Origin: Carpediemonas membranifera
Lineage: Eukaryota; Fornicata
Length of the DNA stretch: 64,000 nucleotides
Assembly: GCA_019828565.1 (NCBI GenBank)
Contig: JAHDYR010000048.1
Span: 1-64,000 of the forward strand
Direction: 5' to 3'
Shown: positions 51,893-60,935 of the stretch, one piece after another
Layout of the letters: each line of letters begins with the position of its first letter
Numbering within the stretch: position 1 is the first letter of the stretch
The notes under the pieces: model-generated
The model's database searches: none
Told to the model about the DNA's origin: nothing
Seen by the model: only the letters and a program-made list of their open reading frames with translations
Translations under genes and position numbers: made by a program

Positions 51893-51922
51893 TGCTTGCA
51901 CTGTGCACTCTATGATACTTCA
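51893..51922 (+). promoter_or_regulatory. 30-nt element upstream of the TPR gene
   Basis: Identical over 30 bases to the reverse complement of 35991-36020 and in the same direction relative to the downstream gene, 57 bp before its ATG. Confidence 0.5.
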
Positions 51923-51978
51923 GTACGGTGCATTTTAAGGGAAGGAGAAAACGCCGTCCCGAATTTTCGGCGTCCGCA

Positions 51979-54309
51979 ATGGTGGACGAAATCAATGAAC
52001 AGGATCTGCTGGATACAGCAGCTCACCTCGTCGAGCAGCGCCAGTATCGCCAGGCGATCGGCATGTATGAGCATTTCCGGGACCACATCAAGGCCACGAT
52101 GGAGACGTCGACGTTCCAGCACACTCAGACGCTCAGACTTCAGCTAGCTGATGTATATAACACTCTTGGCGCTCTTTGTGAGATCACAGGCGAGTATGCC
52201 GATGCTTTTCAGTACGTCTCGAGAGCAGCAGTCATATGCCCCGAAAACGCCGCAATTGCCGCCCATCTCGCCATGCTAGGACTACATACAATGGCCATCT
52301 GCCAGACCAGACTCAACCTGGTCCTCGGTCTCCTCACCTACGCCATATCTAAGGCAAAGTCCAAGCAAACCGAGGCGCACTGTCTTGCTTGTCGCTGTGC
52401 TGTAGCTCACGCACTCCGTGACTGGAGTGGTGCGATCTCTGACGGCATCAGAGCCAAGGCCCTCGGCCCCAAGCTTGTTACCGCGCTCGTAGTCCTCGCT
52501 GACACTTATAAGTCAACAAGTCGGATGGAATCTGGTACGTTATACATGAATGCTATTGAGATCGATGACAGGGCGAAGGCGTGCATCGGTAGAGGTTTTG
52601 CCCTCGATCGAGTAGACGAGATTTTGAAGTTTTTCCGCATGTTTTGGCCCGCGTGGGTCGGTCGGCCCCGACCATCGTTCACATACAAGGCCAAAAAGTC
52701 CCACTACGTGCCCGATCACGACATCCGCAGCACCTCTTGTCCTGTTGTGACGACGATGAACTTTCTCCAGTCGGTGCACAAGGGCGGCGAGAGTCTACCC
52801 GAGCCTGACAGTCTGCCAATGAATAGAACAACGCCTTTCGGCCGGCCTAATACCTCGGCCTGCACACCCAAACCTGCACGGGCATCTAGCAGTGTTCTTG
52901 CAGCGTCACAGCGCTTGGACACGCCTCGCCGTTCGAATCACTCCCCCCAGAAGGTCCTGCTGCCGTTCATACCAGTCGCATCTCCCGTCCCCGACTCAAG
53001 AAGTCAGGGCCGCCTGCAGGTCGGAGAGGTACCCGTCCCACACGGGGCGACTCGGCAGACTTATGAGAAACCGTGGTCGTCGCCCAGGCCGGCGACCACA
53101 GAGCACCGCAAGTCACCACACAGGTTTAAGAGTGAGAAGCTGAACTTTTCTCCGGCCCGCAGCTACCGCAAGCCGTGGCAGGAGACGCCCAGCTCTCCAA
53201 TGACCCAGTGCACCCCCATCCCTGCCCAAGATTCCCCAAGAACGAAGGCTGTGACTCCACTCGACCTGACTCTCGATGCATCCCCGCCGCCGCTGACTGC
53301 CGATAACATCACACCCCCGCCGCCAGATACTGGGTCGATCCGCCTCGCCCGAGTCCTCGCAGAGACTGTAGCTAGAGCCTCGCCGGTGCTGGCAGTGAAG
53401 GTCAAGGGCGATGACTCACTCCTTGACGGAACCCGCACAGCGAGAGTCGCCCAGCGTCGAGAGATGGAGCTGTTGAAGAGAGCGACGAGTGAGTATCTCT
53501 CGACGCTCACACCGAGAGTCCGCCCAGCCCAGCCAGTGGTGGACGCCTCGACGCTCGGCCACTCACCCAGAGTTCCTCGACAGGATGACCGTCAGGCTGT
53601 GAATCTGTCACCAATGTATGTCGGGTACTCTAGAACAACTCGGGCGGGTGGGTTGACTGACTCAGAAACTGAGTCGGAAGAGGAGACCGCGAGAGTCGAG
53701 GCTAGCGCCGCTGACGACACCGTTATCAACTTACTGGCGGCCTCGCTGATCAAGAAGGCACCCGAGCTGATGCCAGAGACGCCCGAGGCTCTTGAACCAG
53801 TCGAAGATGCCAGAGTCGATCTGACTCCGACTCTGAGTGAGTCGCAGATCCGACTCATCGATGTCCCGCGTCCCTGCACAGCGGACGGGGTCCAGCCTTA
53901 CTCACTCACCTCCACACTCACGGAGCGTCTGCGCGGTGATTCCCCTTTGGTGGGGAGTAACAGTGTCCGCAGTTTTATACCGAGCAGTTTACGGCAGACT
54001 CCGATGTCGAGTCGAGTTGCGGGATCTCCCAGGTCCCCTCGGAAGCCAGCCACGCCACGTACTACGACTCGGCCGACCAGACTGAGCACGAGCGGAGATG
54101 CAGGCAGCATCCACGGTAACACCAGTGAGCATGCGCCGTCCTCGCCCTTCGTCAGGCGTGTGACTACCCCTACTCTTGTGTCCACCCCGGCCCGGTCAAC
54201 TTCAGGGTTCAACAGCCCGCGGTCGCCGTTGAAGGGATCTCTCTCTTCAGCACAGATGGCGGCGTTGAATCAGTCGAGCAGGATCAAGAAGATGGGCCAG
54301 TTTCGGTAG
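51979..54309 (+). CDS. TPR-like protein with a long Ser/Pro/Thr-rich tail
   Basis: 776 residues from ATG 51979; the frame is open upstream only from a non-ATG codon. Residues ~1-230 look like tetratricopeptide-type helical pairs (AAHLVEQRQYRQAIGMYEHF, YNTLGALCEITGEYADAFQYVSRAAVICPEN, and RDWSGAISDGIRAKALGPK). The remainder is low-complexity with many S/T-P sites, RSP-type motifs and 'SPR' repeats near the end, typical of phosphorylated or microtubule-associated tails. No enzyme motif. Family not recognised. The 30-nt element lies just upstream. Confidence 0.65.
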   Translation: MVDEINEQDLLDTAAHLVEQRQYRQAIGMYEHFRDHIKATMETSTFQHTQTLRLQLADVYNTLGALCEITGEYADAFQYVSRAAVICPENAAIAAHLAMLGLHTMAICQTRLNLVLGLLTYAISKAKSKQTEAHCLACRCAVAHALRDWSGAISDGIRAKALGPKLVTALVVLADTYKSTSRMESGTLYMNAIEIDDRAKACIGRGFALDRVDEILKFFRMFWPAWVGRPRPSFTYKAKKSHYVPDHDIRSTSCPVVTTMNFLQSVHKGGESLPEPDSLPMNRTTPFGRPNTSACTPKPARASSSVLAASQRLDTPRRSNHSPQKVLLPFIPVASPVPDSRSQGRLQVGEVPVPHGATRQTYEKPWSSPRPATTEHRKSPHRFKSEKLNFSPARSYRKPWQETPSSPMTQCTPIPAQDSPRTKAVTPLDLTLDASPPPLTADNITPPPPDTGSIRLARVLAETVARASPVLAVKVKGDDSLLDGTRTARVAQRREMELLKRATSEYLSTLTPRVRPAQPVVDASTLGHSPRVPRQDDRQAVNLSPMYVGYSRTTRAGGLTDSETESEEETARVEASAADDTVINLLAASLIKKAPELMPETPEALEPVEDARVDLTPTLSESQIRLIDVPRPCTADGVQPYSLTSTLTERLRGDSPLVGSNSVRSFIPSSLRQTPMSSRVAGSPRSPRKPATPRTTTRPTRLSTSGDAGSIHGNTSEHAPSSPFVRRVTTPTLVSTPARSTSGFNSPRSPLKGSLSSAQMAALNQSSRIKKMGQFR

Positions 54310-54537
54310 GGGGCCGGTATTGTACTACATAGCAGCATGGAGCGTATAAATCTCTCCTCTTACCGTGTTAACGTTAGGAAATGGGTGACTTTCGTGTGCT
54401 GATTTCCGAAGCAACGCAAAAGACAAGTGGCAAAAAGCCAGAATGTGATGTGAGCAGACGTATAGCTCGGCTGACCTACCGCGGAGCACTGCACCGTTGA
54501 CCTGCGCTAAACTGCGTCGTCGAGAAGCAAGCTCCTA

Positions 54538-56577
54538 ATGAAGGCGGAGACAGTGAGCTGCATCAATCCGACAGTTGATGGCATAGTATGTCTTGCTAAC
54601 TCTCCTCGGACCAGTTTGGGTCACAAGTTCTGCGCCGTATGCCGTTCAAGCGTCATTAGCATTATAACTCTTGTTAGCGGTGAGTGCAACGGCAAATACG
54701 GCCGTTTCCTCGATGTTATTGTTCCCACTGGCATAGAAGTATCCTACGCGTGCTGGGCGACCTCTTCTGACGCCGAGAACGGCCATGGCTTCCTCGCCGG
54801 CCTCCGCCTCTTCATAGGCAGCAAGACGGGCCATGTCCTTGAGTGTAAGCTCAACGACCTCTCCTTTGAGTACGTAGAGTGCAATGCGGGCCCCGTAACG
54901 CACATGGCGGTCTCCCCCGACCAAAGCCACCTCCTCGTCGCCTGCCACAACGGCGTCCGCCTCTTTGCCCTCGTCGCACCCGACGAAGCGCCAGTCCTGG
55001 TGCCCATTATTCGCCCCTTCACCCCCCACAAGGGCCCCGTGACGAACGTAGCCTGGTCTCAAGACGGGCAAGTGTTTTGCACTGCTGGCGGCGGTGTCGT
55101 CCACACTCAGACGTTGTCAAGGTCATCCCCCGACTCCTTCCCGTCTATCCAGTTCGCCATGCGTAGGCTGAGGGCAGACCCGACGTGTATTGCCGTTGTT
55201 AACGACGACACGCTCATTGCTGGCTCGGACATCGGCGAGATCTCCGTCTGGGAGCTCTCCAGTGGCTCCAGACTCTCTGTAGTTGCCACTAAGAACGCCA
55301 CGCCCGTCGAGAGCATAGCTACGGGCGACTACGAGGGCCACACCGTCCTCTTCGCCGGTACCACGGACGGCGGCCTCCTCCTTCTCGAGCACCTCGAGCA
55401 CCGCGAAGAATGGCACTCATACGGCCTTCACAGACCACACTCGCACCCTGTAACAGCCCTGACGTTCGATGAGGAGTCGGGCATTGCTCTGGCTGGGTCG
55501 GTTGACTCGCGACTCTCGGCAATTAGTGTGAGCGAGTTTAAGCGGCGGGCCATCTTCCACCGCTTCTCGCCCATGCTCATCGACCGGTCCCGTTTCCATA
55601 TCAGCTCTACCGGCCGTACTGTCGCAGCGATCACCACCGTCTCACCTGGCACCGCCCGGGTATTCCACCTACCCGCTCCAGACTCCGGCGACACATGCAC
55701 CCACGCCGTCGCAGTGGTGGGCAAGGACGGGGCGACCCCTGACAGGTTCCACGGCGTTGCTGTCTCCCCCTCGCGGGCGGCTGTGGCGGTGCAGACTCAG
55801 GCCGGGGTGAGACTTTACTACCAGCCTGACGAGTCGAGTCCCGAGTCATTCGAACGCATCCCATGCTTCGACGCAGACCTGGCCGAGCTCCCCGGGGACG
55901 CTAGGAAGTGCGTGCTCCCCACCCCAGTCAGTGCTATGGACTTCGCCGTCGTACACGATGAGGATGAGGATGGTGTGGGTGTGGAGTATCTCTTCGCTAT
56001 TCTCTCTACCGGCACCATGGTCAAGGTTGCCATCAATGGCGCCGTTGCTGTCGTCGGCAAGGTCTGCGCCGGGCCGGTCGCTTCCCTGCGTCTGGTCGAT
56101 GGTAGTCTCCTCGCTGTAGGCACTGATGGTGTCATATCTGTTATAGATCCCACATCTGGATCTGTGACCGCCGTATCTATCTCGGATCCTGTGATCGCCG
56201 CCACCGTGTCAGACGGCACCGTAATCGCCCAAACATGCCGCGGCACGATTGTCTCCGCATCTCTGGAGACACCACATGCCGTAAGATCCATCGCTACGCC
56301 AACTCGGCTGTCTGACAAGCTTGCTGGGCTCGTCGACCTCTCTATCGTCGCCGGTCGTCTGGTTGGTACGTCTCCTGGGTACATGATGGGTGCTGCCGTG
56401 GACGAGGGGCTGCCTGAGATGGACGAGTGCATCGTGAAGAAGAGGAACGAGCATATTGCTTGCAGTCAGGGTGCAGTTTATGGCGATGATGAGAGCGTGG
56501 TCGTCGTGGAGGTGCCGTGGAGCAGACTTGCGGCAGGGCTCCCACCAACGGTCTATGTGAAGCGCTTTAGCTCATAA
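54538..56577 (+). CDS. UTP4: UTP4-like (cirhin) beta-propeller protein
   Basis: 679 residues forming WD40-like blades. The order of landmarks follows UTP4: GRFLDVIVPTGI early, then LRLFIGSKTGHVLECKLNDLSFEY, GPVTHMAVSPDQSHLLVACHNGVRLF, TLIAGSDIGEISVWELSSG, and HRPHSHPVTALTF...LAGSVDSRLS. UTP4 is part of the t-UTP/UTP-A complex of the small-subunit processome, which binds nascent pre-rRNA. The first ~50 residues do not match the usual start, so the real start may differ or an upstream intron may have been missed; I tested one candidate (GTATGC near 54637) and it breaks the frame. The stop TAA is followed by TTTAAACAC. Confidence 0.65.
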   Translation: MKAETVSCINPTVDGIVCLANSPRTSLGHKFCAVCRSSVISIITLVSGECNGKYGRFLDVIVPTGIEVSYACWATSSDAENGHGFLAGLRLFIGSKTGHVLECKLNDLSFEYVECNAGPVTHMAVSPDQSHLLVACHNGVRLFALVAPDEAPVLVPIIRPFTPHKGPVTNVAWSQDGQVFCTAGGGVVHTQTLSRSSPDSFPSIQFAMRRLRADPTCIAVVNDDTLIAGSDIGEISVWELSSGSRLSVVATKNATPVESIATGDYEGHTVLFAGTTDGGLLLLEHLEHREEWHSYGLHRPHSHPVTALTFDEESGIALAGSVDSRLSAISVSEFKRRAIFHRFSPMLIDRSRFHISSTGRTVAAITTVSPGTARVFHLPAPDSGDTCTHAVAVVGKDGATPDRFHGVAVSPSRAAVAVQTQAGVRLYYQPDESSPESFERIPCFDADLAELPGDARKCVLPTPVSAMDFAVVHDEDEDGVGVEYLFAILSTGTMVKVAINGAVAVVGKVCAGPVASLRLVDGSLLAVGTDGVISVIDPTSGSVTAVSISDPVIAATVSDGTVIAQTCRGTIVSASLETPHAVRSIATPTRLSDKLAGLVDLSIVAGRLVGTSPGYMMGAAVDEGLPEMDECIVKKRNEHIACSQGAVYGDDESVVVVEVPWSRLAAGLPPTVYVKRFSS

Positions 56578-56757
56578 TTTAAACACAGCGGTTGAATGAT
56601 GATGTCTTTCATTCTTGAATGGTCTATACTTACGAACTCAACAGAGCGGGGTTAGGGGTGTATGAGGTGTGATCCCGACTCACCACTACTATGAGCATGT
56701 GTGCCCAATGACGCCGTTGAACTCGTCAAATTTGACGAGATCATTTCGCGTGAAGCG

Positions 56758-57933
56758 ATGCTGTTTGAACTCCCACAGCTTGCCCAAGGCTTCTTGCATG
56801 AGTTGTGCAAGCACTCCACTGATATATCAAAGCTGTTTGCTGCTGAAGATGATGTTCTTACGGGTCTTATCGCTTCGCTGAAAGGCCCACAGCCCACATC
56901 TCAAGGAATAATGGCGCTTGCTTCACTTTGCCGCAGTTCCAGTGATGCTGCGATGAAGGTTCTTGAATCCGATACGGTAGAGATTCTGATCGCGCTCGTC
57001 GGGTCTAATGACGATGCCGCTGTCCAGGCCTCGGCCATCCAGGTCCTCACGGGCATCGTCGCCCACTCCGAGGAGCACGCGAAGCGTCTGATCGCCCGTG
57101 TCTCCCAGGGCCGGCTCGCCACGCTCCTGTGCCGCATCCTACCCGGGTCGAGCAAGCCGCCGTCGCCCACGGCCCCGCCCAGGCCCCGGCTCTCAGTCCA
57201 CGAGAGCGTGTCCAACAAGCTGATCGACTCTCTGGGCCGGCCCCCTGCCCCGAGCACCCCCTCGACCCTCCGGACCGTGGTGCTGCACACGGGGCCGATC
57301 AGGGCGCTCACCACGGCGAATAACACGAGCGAGGATGAGGAGGAGGAGGAGGCGAAGGCCGCGTCCGAGTCGTACTCGTACTACTCCTACGACTCGGACA
57401 GTGACTCTGACTCCGAGTCTGACTCTCACTCTGGTGATGAGACACCGGCGTCGAAGGTCAACCCGACGCCCACTCTGATCCCACAGGTCCCACCGTCACC
57501 CCCTCTTGCCCCAGCCGAGCCCATTACCGACGATACCCAGGTCACGGGCCCGAGTCAGAGCTCACAGTCCGAGGCCACCCTGCCCCCGAGACCCGTGAAG
57601 CGGAAGGCGCCCATGGAGCCTGTTGTCCAGCGGAAGCGGGTCGAGACCAGCTCGAGCTCGGAGTCCGATGAGCCTGAAACAGCCCCAACCCCAACCCCCG
57701 CCCCAAAGGTCACCCCGAAGCGGTCCAAGTCAAGTGACTCCGACTCTGACTCGGGCTCTGAGTCTGACGGTCTGGCTGATATGATCGCCATGTCTGGGCG
57801 GAAGGAGGCGGTCCAGGTCGGCCCAACACCGGCCAAGCGTAGGGAGGCGGCCCGGCTGATCAAGCGGACCCGGAGCCTGGACGAGCTGCACCAGAGCCGG
57901 CATCTGATCCAGACCCTGGCGAAGGAGGGGTAG
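56758..57933 (+). CDS. Hypothetical protein with ARM-like helices and Asp/Ser-rich tail
   Basis: 391 residues from ATG 56758. The frame is open upstream to 56695 without another ATG, so an upstream exon or non-ATG start is possible. Residues ~1-125 resemble armadillo/HEAT helices (SQGIMALASLCRSSSDAAMKVLES, then VGSNDDAAVQASAIQVLTGIVAHSEEHAK). The rest alternates Pro-rich stretches with runs of Ser/Asp/Glu and two short basic clusters (KRKAPME, KRREAARLIKRTRS) that could be nuclear localisation signals. Function not recognised; it lies among nucleolar-type genes. Confidence 0.55.
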   Translation: MLFELPQLAQGFLHELCKHSTDISKLFAAEDDVLTGLIASLKGPQPTSQGIMALASLCRSSSDAAMKVLESDTVEILIALVGSNDDAAVQASAIQVLTGIVAHSEEHAKRLIARVSQGRLATLLCRILPGSSKPPSPTAPPRPRLSVHESVSNKLIDSLGRPPAPSTPSTLRTVVLHTGPIRALTTANNTSEDEEEEEAKAASESYSYYSYDSDSDSDSESDSHSGDETPASKVNPTPTLIPQVPPSPPLAPAEPITDDTQVTGPSQSSQSEATLPPRPVKRKAPMEPVVQRKRVETSSSSESDEPETAPTPTPAPKVTPKRSKSSDSDSDSGSESDGLADMIAMSGRKEAVQVGPTPAKRREAARLIKRTRSLDELHQSRHLIQTLAKEG

Positions 57934-58120
57934 CGCGTCTTGAGGAGTTCAGTTGATTGGCGGGTGGCTTTCTCGTTAGTTTGTCTAAAGGGCATAGTTC
58001 AGACGTTTGTTGATGAAGCGGTACTGAAGTTGATTAGATCAACTCATTGTCGTGTCAAGTCCTCGTGGCAGCTCAATCAAATGATTAGCTCCTTTTTCGG
58101 TCGTGACATGCCGACAAACG

Positions 58121-59041
58121 ATGGAGAACTTCCTTTGGCGGATCAAATTCCTCTCCAAACCAGAAGATCTCCTTGAATTTCAATGTGAACGCTCATGGCT
58201 ATCGCTCATCGTGCTCCTTCCGCTCTTCGCCGTTGTGCAGCAGGTCTTACTCAGCACAGGCAACGCCATTGCGCACTTTCTTCCAGTAGAACGAAAGAAG
58301 TACGGCAAATTTGCAGAATCCTTTGCCTTTTTTAACATATACACGACGTACGTCGTTATCAACACTCTCATCCTCTTCAAGGACGGCTCGCTCTTCGACC
58401 ACGAGCGCCAGTGGACGAACCTCTTCGACCTCGAGACCTTCCTTCGCTCGGAAGAGCGTATCCGCATTGTTGAGCTCTGCCAGTTCTCGTACTACGCCGT
58501 CTCGATGGTCCGAATGTTCCTCAGCGAGCGCCGCAAGCACCGCGACTTCCCTGTCATGCTCATCCACCATGTAGTGACCCTCGGCCTCATCCTGTTCTCC
58601 TACCCCGACCCGTTCTACCACCGCACAGCCATCACGATCATGCTCGTTCATGACGTCTCTGACGTCTTCCTCGAGGGCTCCAAGATGCTCGTCTACTGCG
58701 GGCAGGGTCTGTCTGACTGCACATTCAAGGTGTTCGCTGTGGTATTCCCCCTCTCTCGGCTCGTGCTCTACCCGTACTTCTGCGTCTTCAACTATATCCT
58801 GCACTCACCCTCCGTCGCCGCAGAGTACAAGGGTCACCCCGCCCTGCACCCGGGCGACGAGAACTACATGAAGCCCGGTTGCATCCTCTTCCTCTGCACC
58901 CTGCTCGTGCTCCACCTCTACTGGTTCGCCCTCATCGTCAAGATGGCCATCCCATCGTTCATGGGGAAGCACACGGAAGGTGATATAAGGTCGCCCGAGC
59001 AGCAGGCCCGACTGAAGGAAGAGGCGGCTAAAAGTAAATAA
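58121..59041 (+). CDS. Ceramide synthase (LAG1/TLC-domain) protein
   Basis: 306 residues from ATG 58121. Several membrane segments, with the Lag1p motif region: RRKHRDFPVMLIHHVVTLGLILFSY followed by MLVHDVSDVFLEGSKM, which carries the paired His and the His-Asp/Asp/Glu residues needed for acyl transfer. The enzyme joins a fatty acyl-CoA to a sphingoid base in the ER. The C-terminus has a cluster of charged residues. The stop TAA overlaps AATAATGTAAATAG. Confidence 0.88.
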   Translation: MENFLWRIKFLSKPEDLLEFQCERSWLSLIVLLPLFAVVQQVLLSTGNAIAHFLPVERKKYGKFAESFAFFNIYTTYVVINTLILFKDGSLFDHERQWTNLFDLETFLRSEERIRIVELCQFSYYAVSMVRMFLSERRKHRDFPVMLIHHVVTLGLILFSYPDPFYHRTAITIMLVHDVSDVFLEGSKMLVYCGQGLSDCTFKVFAVVFPLSRLVLYPYFCVFNYILHSPSVAAEYKGHPALHPGDENYMKPGCILFLCTLLVLHLYWFALIVKMAIPSFMGKHTEGDIRSPEQQARLKEEAAKSK

Positions 59042-59097
59042 TGTAAATAGTGCACAAGTCTCTACAAATCTTTATCTATCAATCCAGACTGTCGAAT

Positions 59098-60806
59098 CTA
59101 GATCAAATCCCACAGATCCACCTCCTGGCTTCCATCTCTACCAGGCGACACCTCAGCCTCACCATCCCCCTGGCCCACCGCTGACCCAGTGCCACCCCGT
59201 CCAGCTCCGGACTCCAACGCAGCCACCCTCGACTCCAGCCCCTCCATCTTCCCTGCCACCTCAGCCAGCTTCGAGCTCAACTCGGTCTGACTCGCTAGGA
59301 GCTGCTGGACCATTCCGACGAGGGTCGACTCCTTTGAGTCACCCAACCCACTTGGCCCGACTGCTTCAAACTGATTAGCGGTGTTCGCGGCCTTGGGCAG
59401 CGGTGTTTGGCTCATGCTCGGCGTCATTGTCATCGGTGTTGCGGTCGGTGTGGTCCTGGCTGACGAACTCCGAGATCCGACAATCAGTGGAGAAACCGAG
59501 TGAGACTTGCCAATCGGAGTTGACAAAAAGGGTGGACGCGGTGGAAGTGAAGCGGTCGAGGGAGATCTTGAAGGAGATCTGTAAGTCGACCCCACAGTCG
59601 CTTCGAGTCGAGTCAGTTTCGAGGTCATGGCCGCCTTATGGATGCCGTTGGAGTGCTTCGCTAAGGCAGACTCCACCTGCCTCTTCTGATCTGACATTAC
59701 TCTCGGTGTAGCAAGAGCTACTTGTGAGACAGGCAACCCGGTTGAGTTTTCTTTGAAACGTGCTAAAATTGGGTCATCGCCAGGTCTCGAACCCACGTCC
59801 AATGCAATAATCTCCCCCTTATCCGTTCCCCCTACAACAGTTCCAGGGCTGGCGGCCGTAATCGAGGAGAACCGCACGGCGTCGATTTGCTGGTCAAAGA
59901 AGGGCCGCTTGGCCACACCAGTGAGGTTGGTAGTCAGGGAGACGGTTACACGTCCGTCTCTACCGGCGGTGGCGATGTAATCACCGTTGAAATTGGTTGA
60001 ACCGCTAGATATGTAGCACGCGACACATGGCCCGGAATGAATGTGTGCCATCCCTATCTCGAGCCAGCTATCAGCGCTGTCGGCAGCAAAGAGGCGAACT
60101 TGCCCACTGGCATATGTTGCTAGGAGTTGGAATGGCGAGGTTGTTGTGGGGACGGGGCAAAAGGAGAGCGACGTGACTGCATCTGACTCGGACGAGACAT
60201 GGACGGTCGACATATCTGTTACAGATTTGGTGGTATCATCGTACTTGATTCTTGTGACATGAATCTTCCCAGAGACGTCAGCCGAAGCAATATAGTCGAT
60301 GGATTCAACGTAGGAGATGTAAACGGACGGCGCTGAGCACACGGCCGACACTGCGGCGTAGTGCAGCTTCTCTCTGCTCACGATGGCCTTGCTTCTCAAG
60401 GAATACAGGAAGAGCTCACCCGAGTCGTTGCCAGCTGCGAGGAAGCGGGAGTTCTGAGTGATTGTAGCTGCTCTGAGGGGTGAAGGGGCAGCATTCTCGC
60501 CCATGAGTATGGGATCCAGGAGCAGCGTGGTGCCAGTGATGGTGGGTGAGCCCTTGGAGCGGAGGGCGCATAGTGCGGCGTGCCCATCGGAGCCGATCGT
60601 CACACAGGCGTTGTATGTGTTAGTAGGGGGTAATATGATGGTAACGTACTGTTAGAGCTCCACATGGCATCGTTGACGGGATATCTGTTGTGGGCTACGT
60701 CGGGGATGGTGCAGACGAGCGTAGGGCCATTCGATCCGGAGATATTCCATACTCGGGCGATATTAGAGCACGATAGCAGGTATTTTGGCGCCGTAGCACG
60801 CTTCAT
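59098..60806 (-). CDS. WD40 protein with C-terminal coiled coil, NEDD1-like
   Basis: Exon 1 60806-60650 (ATG 60806) and exon 2 60612-59098 give ~556 residues. The first ~300 residues form WD40-like blades (LLSCSNIARVWNIS, PVNDAMWSSN, SRFLAAGNDSGELFLYSLRSK, VTSLSFCPV, YIATAGRDGRV); ~310-440 is Ser/Thr/Pro-rich; the last ~90 have a heptad-rich coiled coil (LVGMVQQLLASQTELSSKLAEVAGKMEGLESRVAALES). This plan fits NEDD1, which recruits the gamma-tubulin ring complex, but other WD40/coiled-coil proteins look alike. The intron needed to join the parts ends in AC instead of AG (see intron entry). Confidence 0.55.
60613..60649 (-). other. Putative 37-nt intron with GT-AC borders
   Basis: Begins GTACGT and contains CTACTAACACATAC, a perfect ACTAAC branch-point-like motif at the expected distance from the end, but the last two bases are AC. 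Splicing here keeps the WD40 frame (WSSN to NACVTIGSDG). No nearby AG gives an in-frame join. Confidence 0.55.
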
Positions 60807-60935
60807 ACCAAATTCCCGCGCCGGTCTCCTTCGATTCTGTCTGATATCATAATCTCCATGTAACACACGTAAATCACCCAACCAACATCTCCAAAGCCGT
60901 AGTAAAGTTTAAATAAGCGTAGAGACGCCCCAGGC

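Noticed and set aside
54637-54677. Possible 41-nt intron near the UTP4 start (GTATGC ... GTTAG)
   Set aside because: Removing it creates an immediate in-frame stop.
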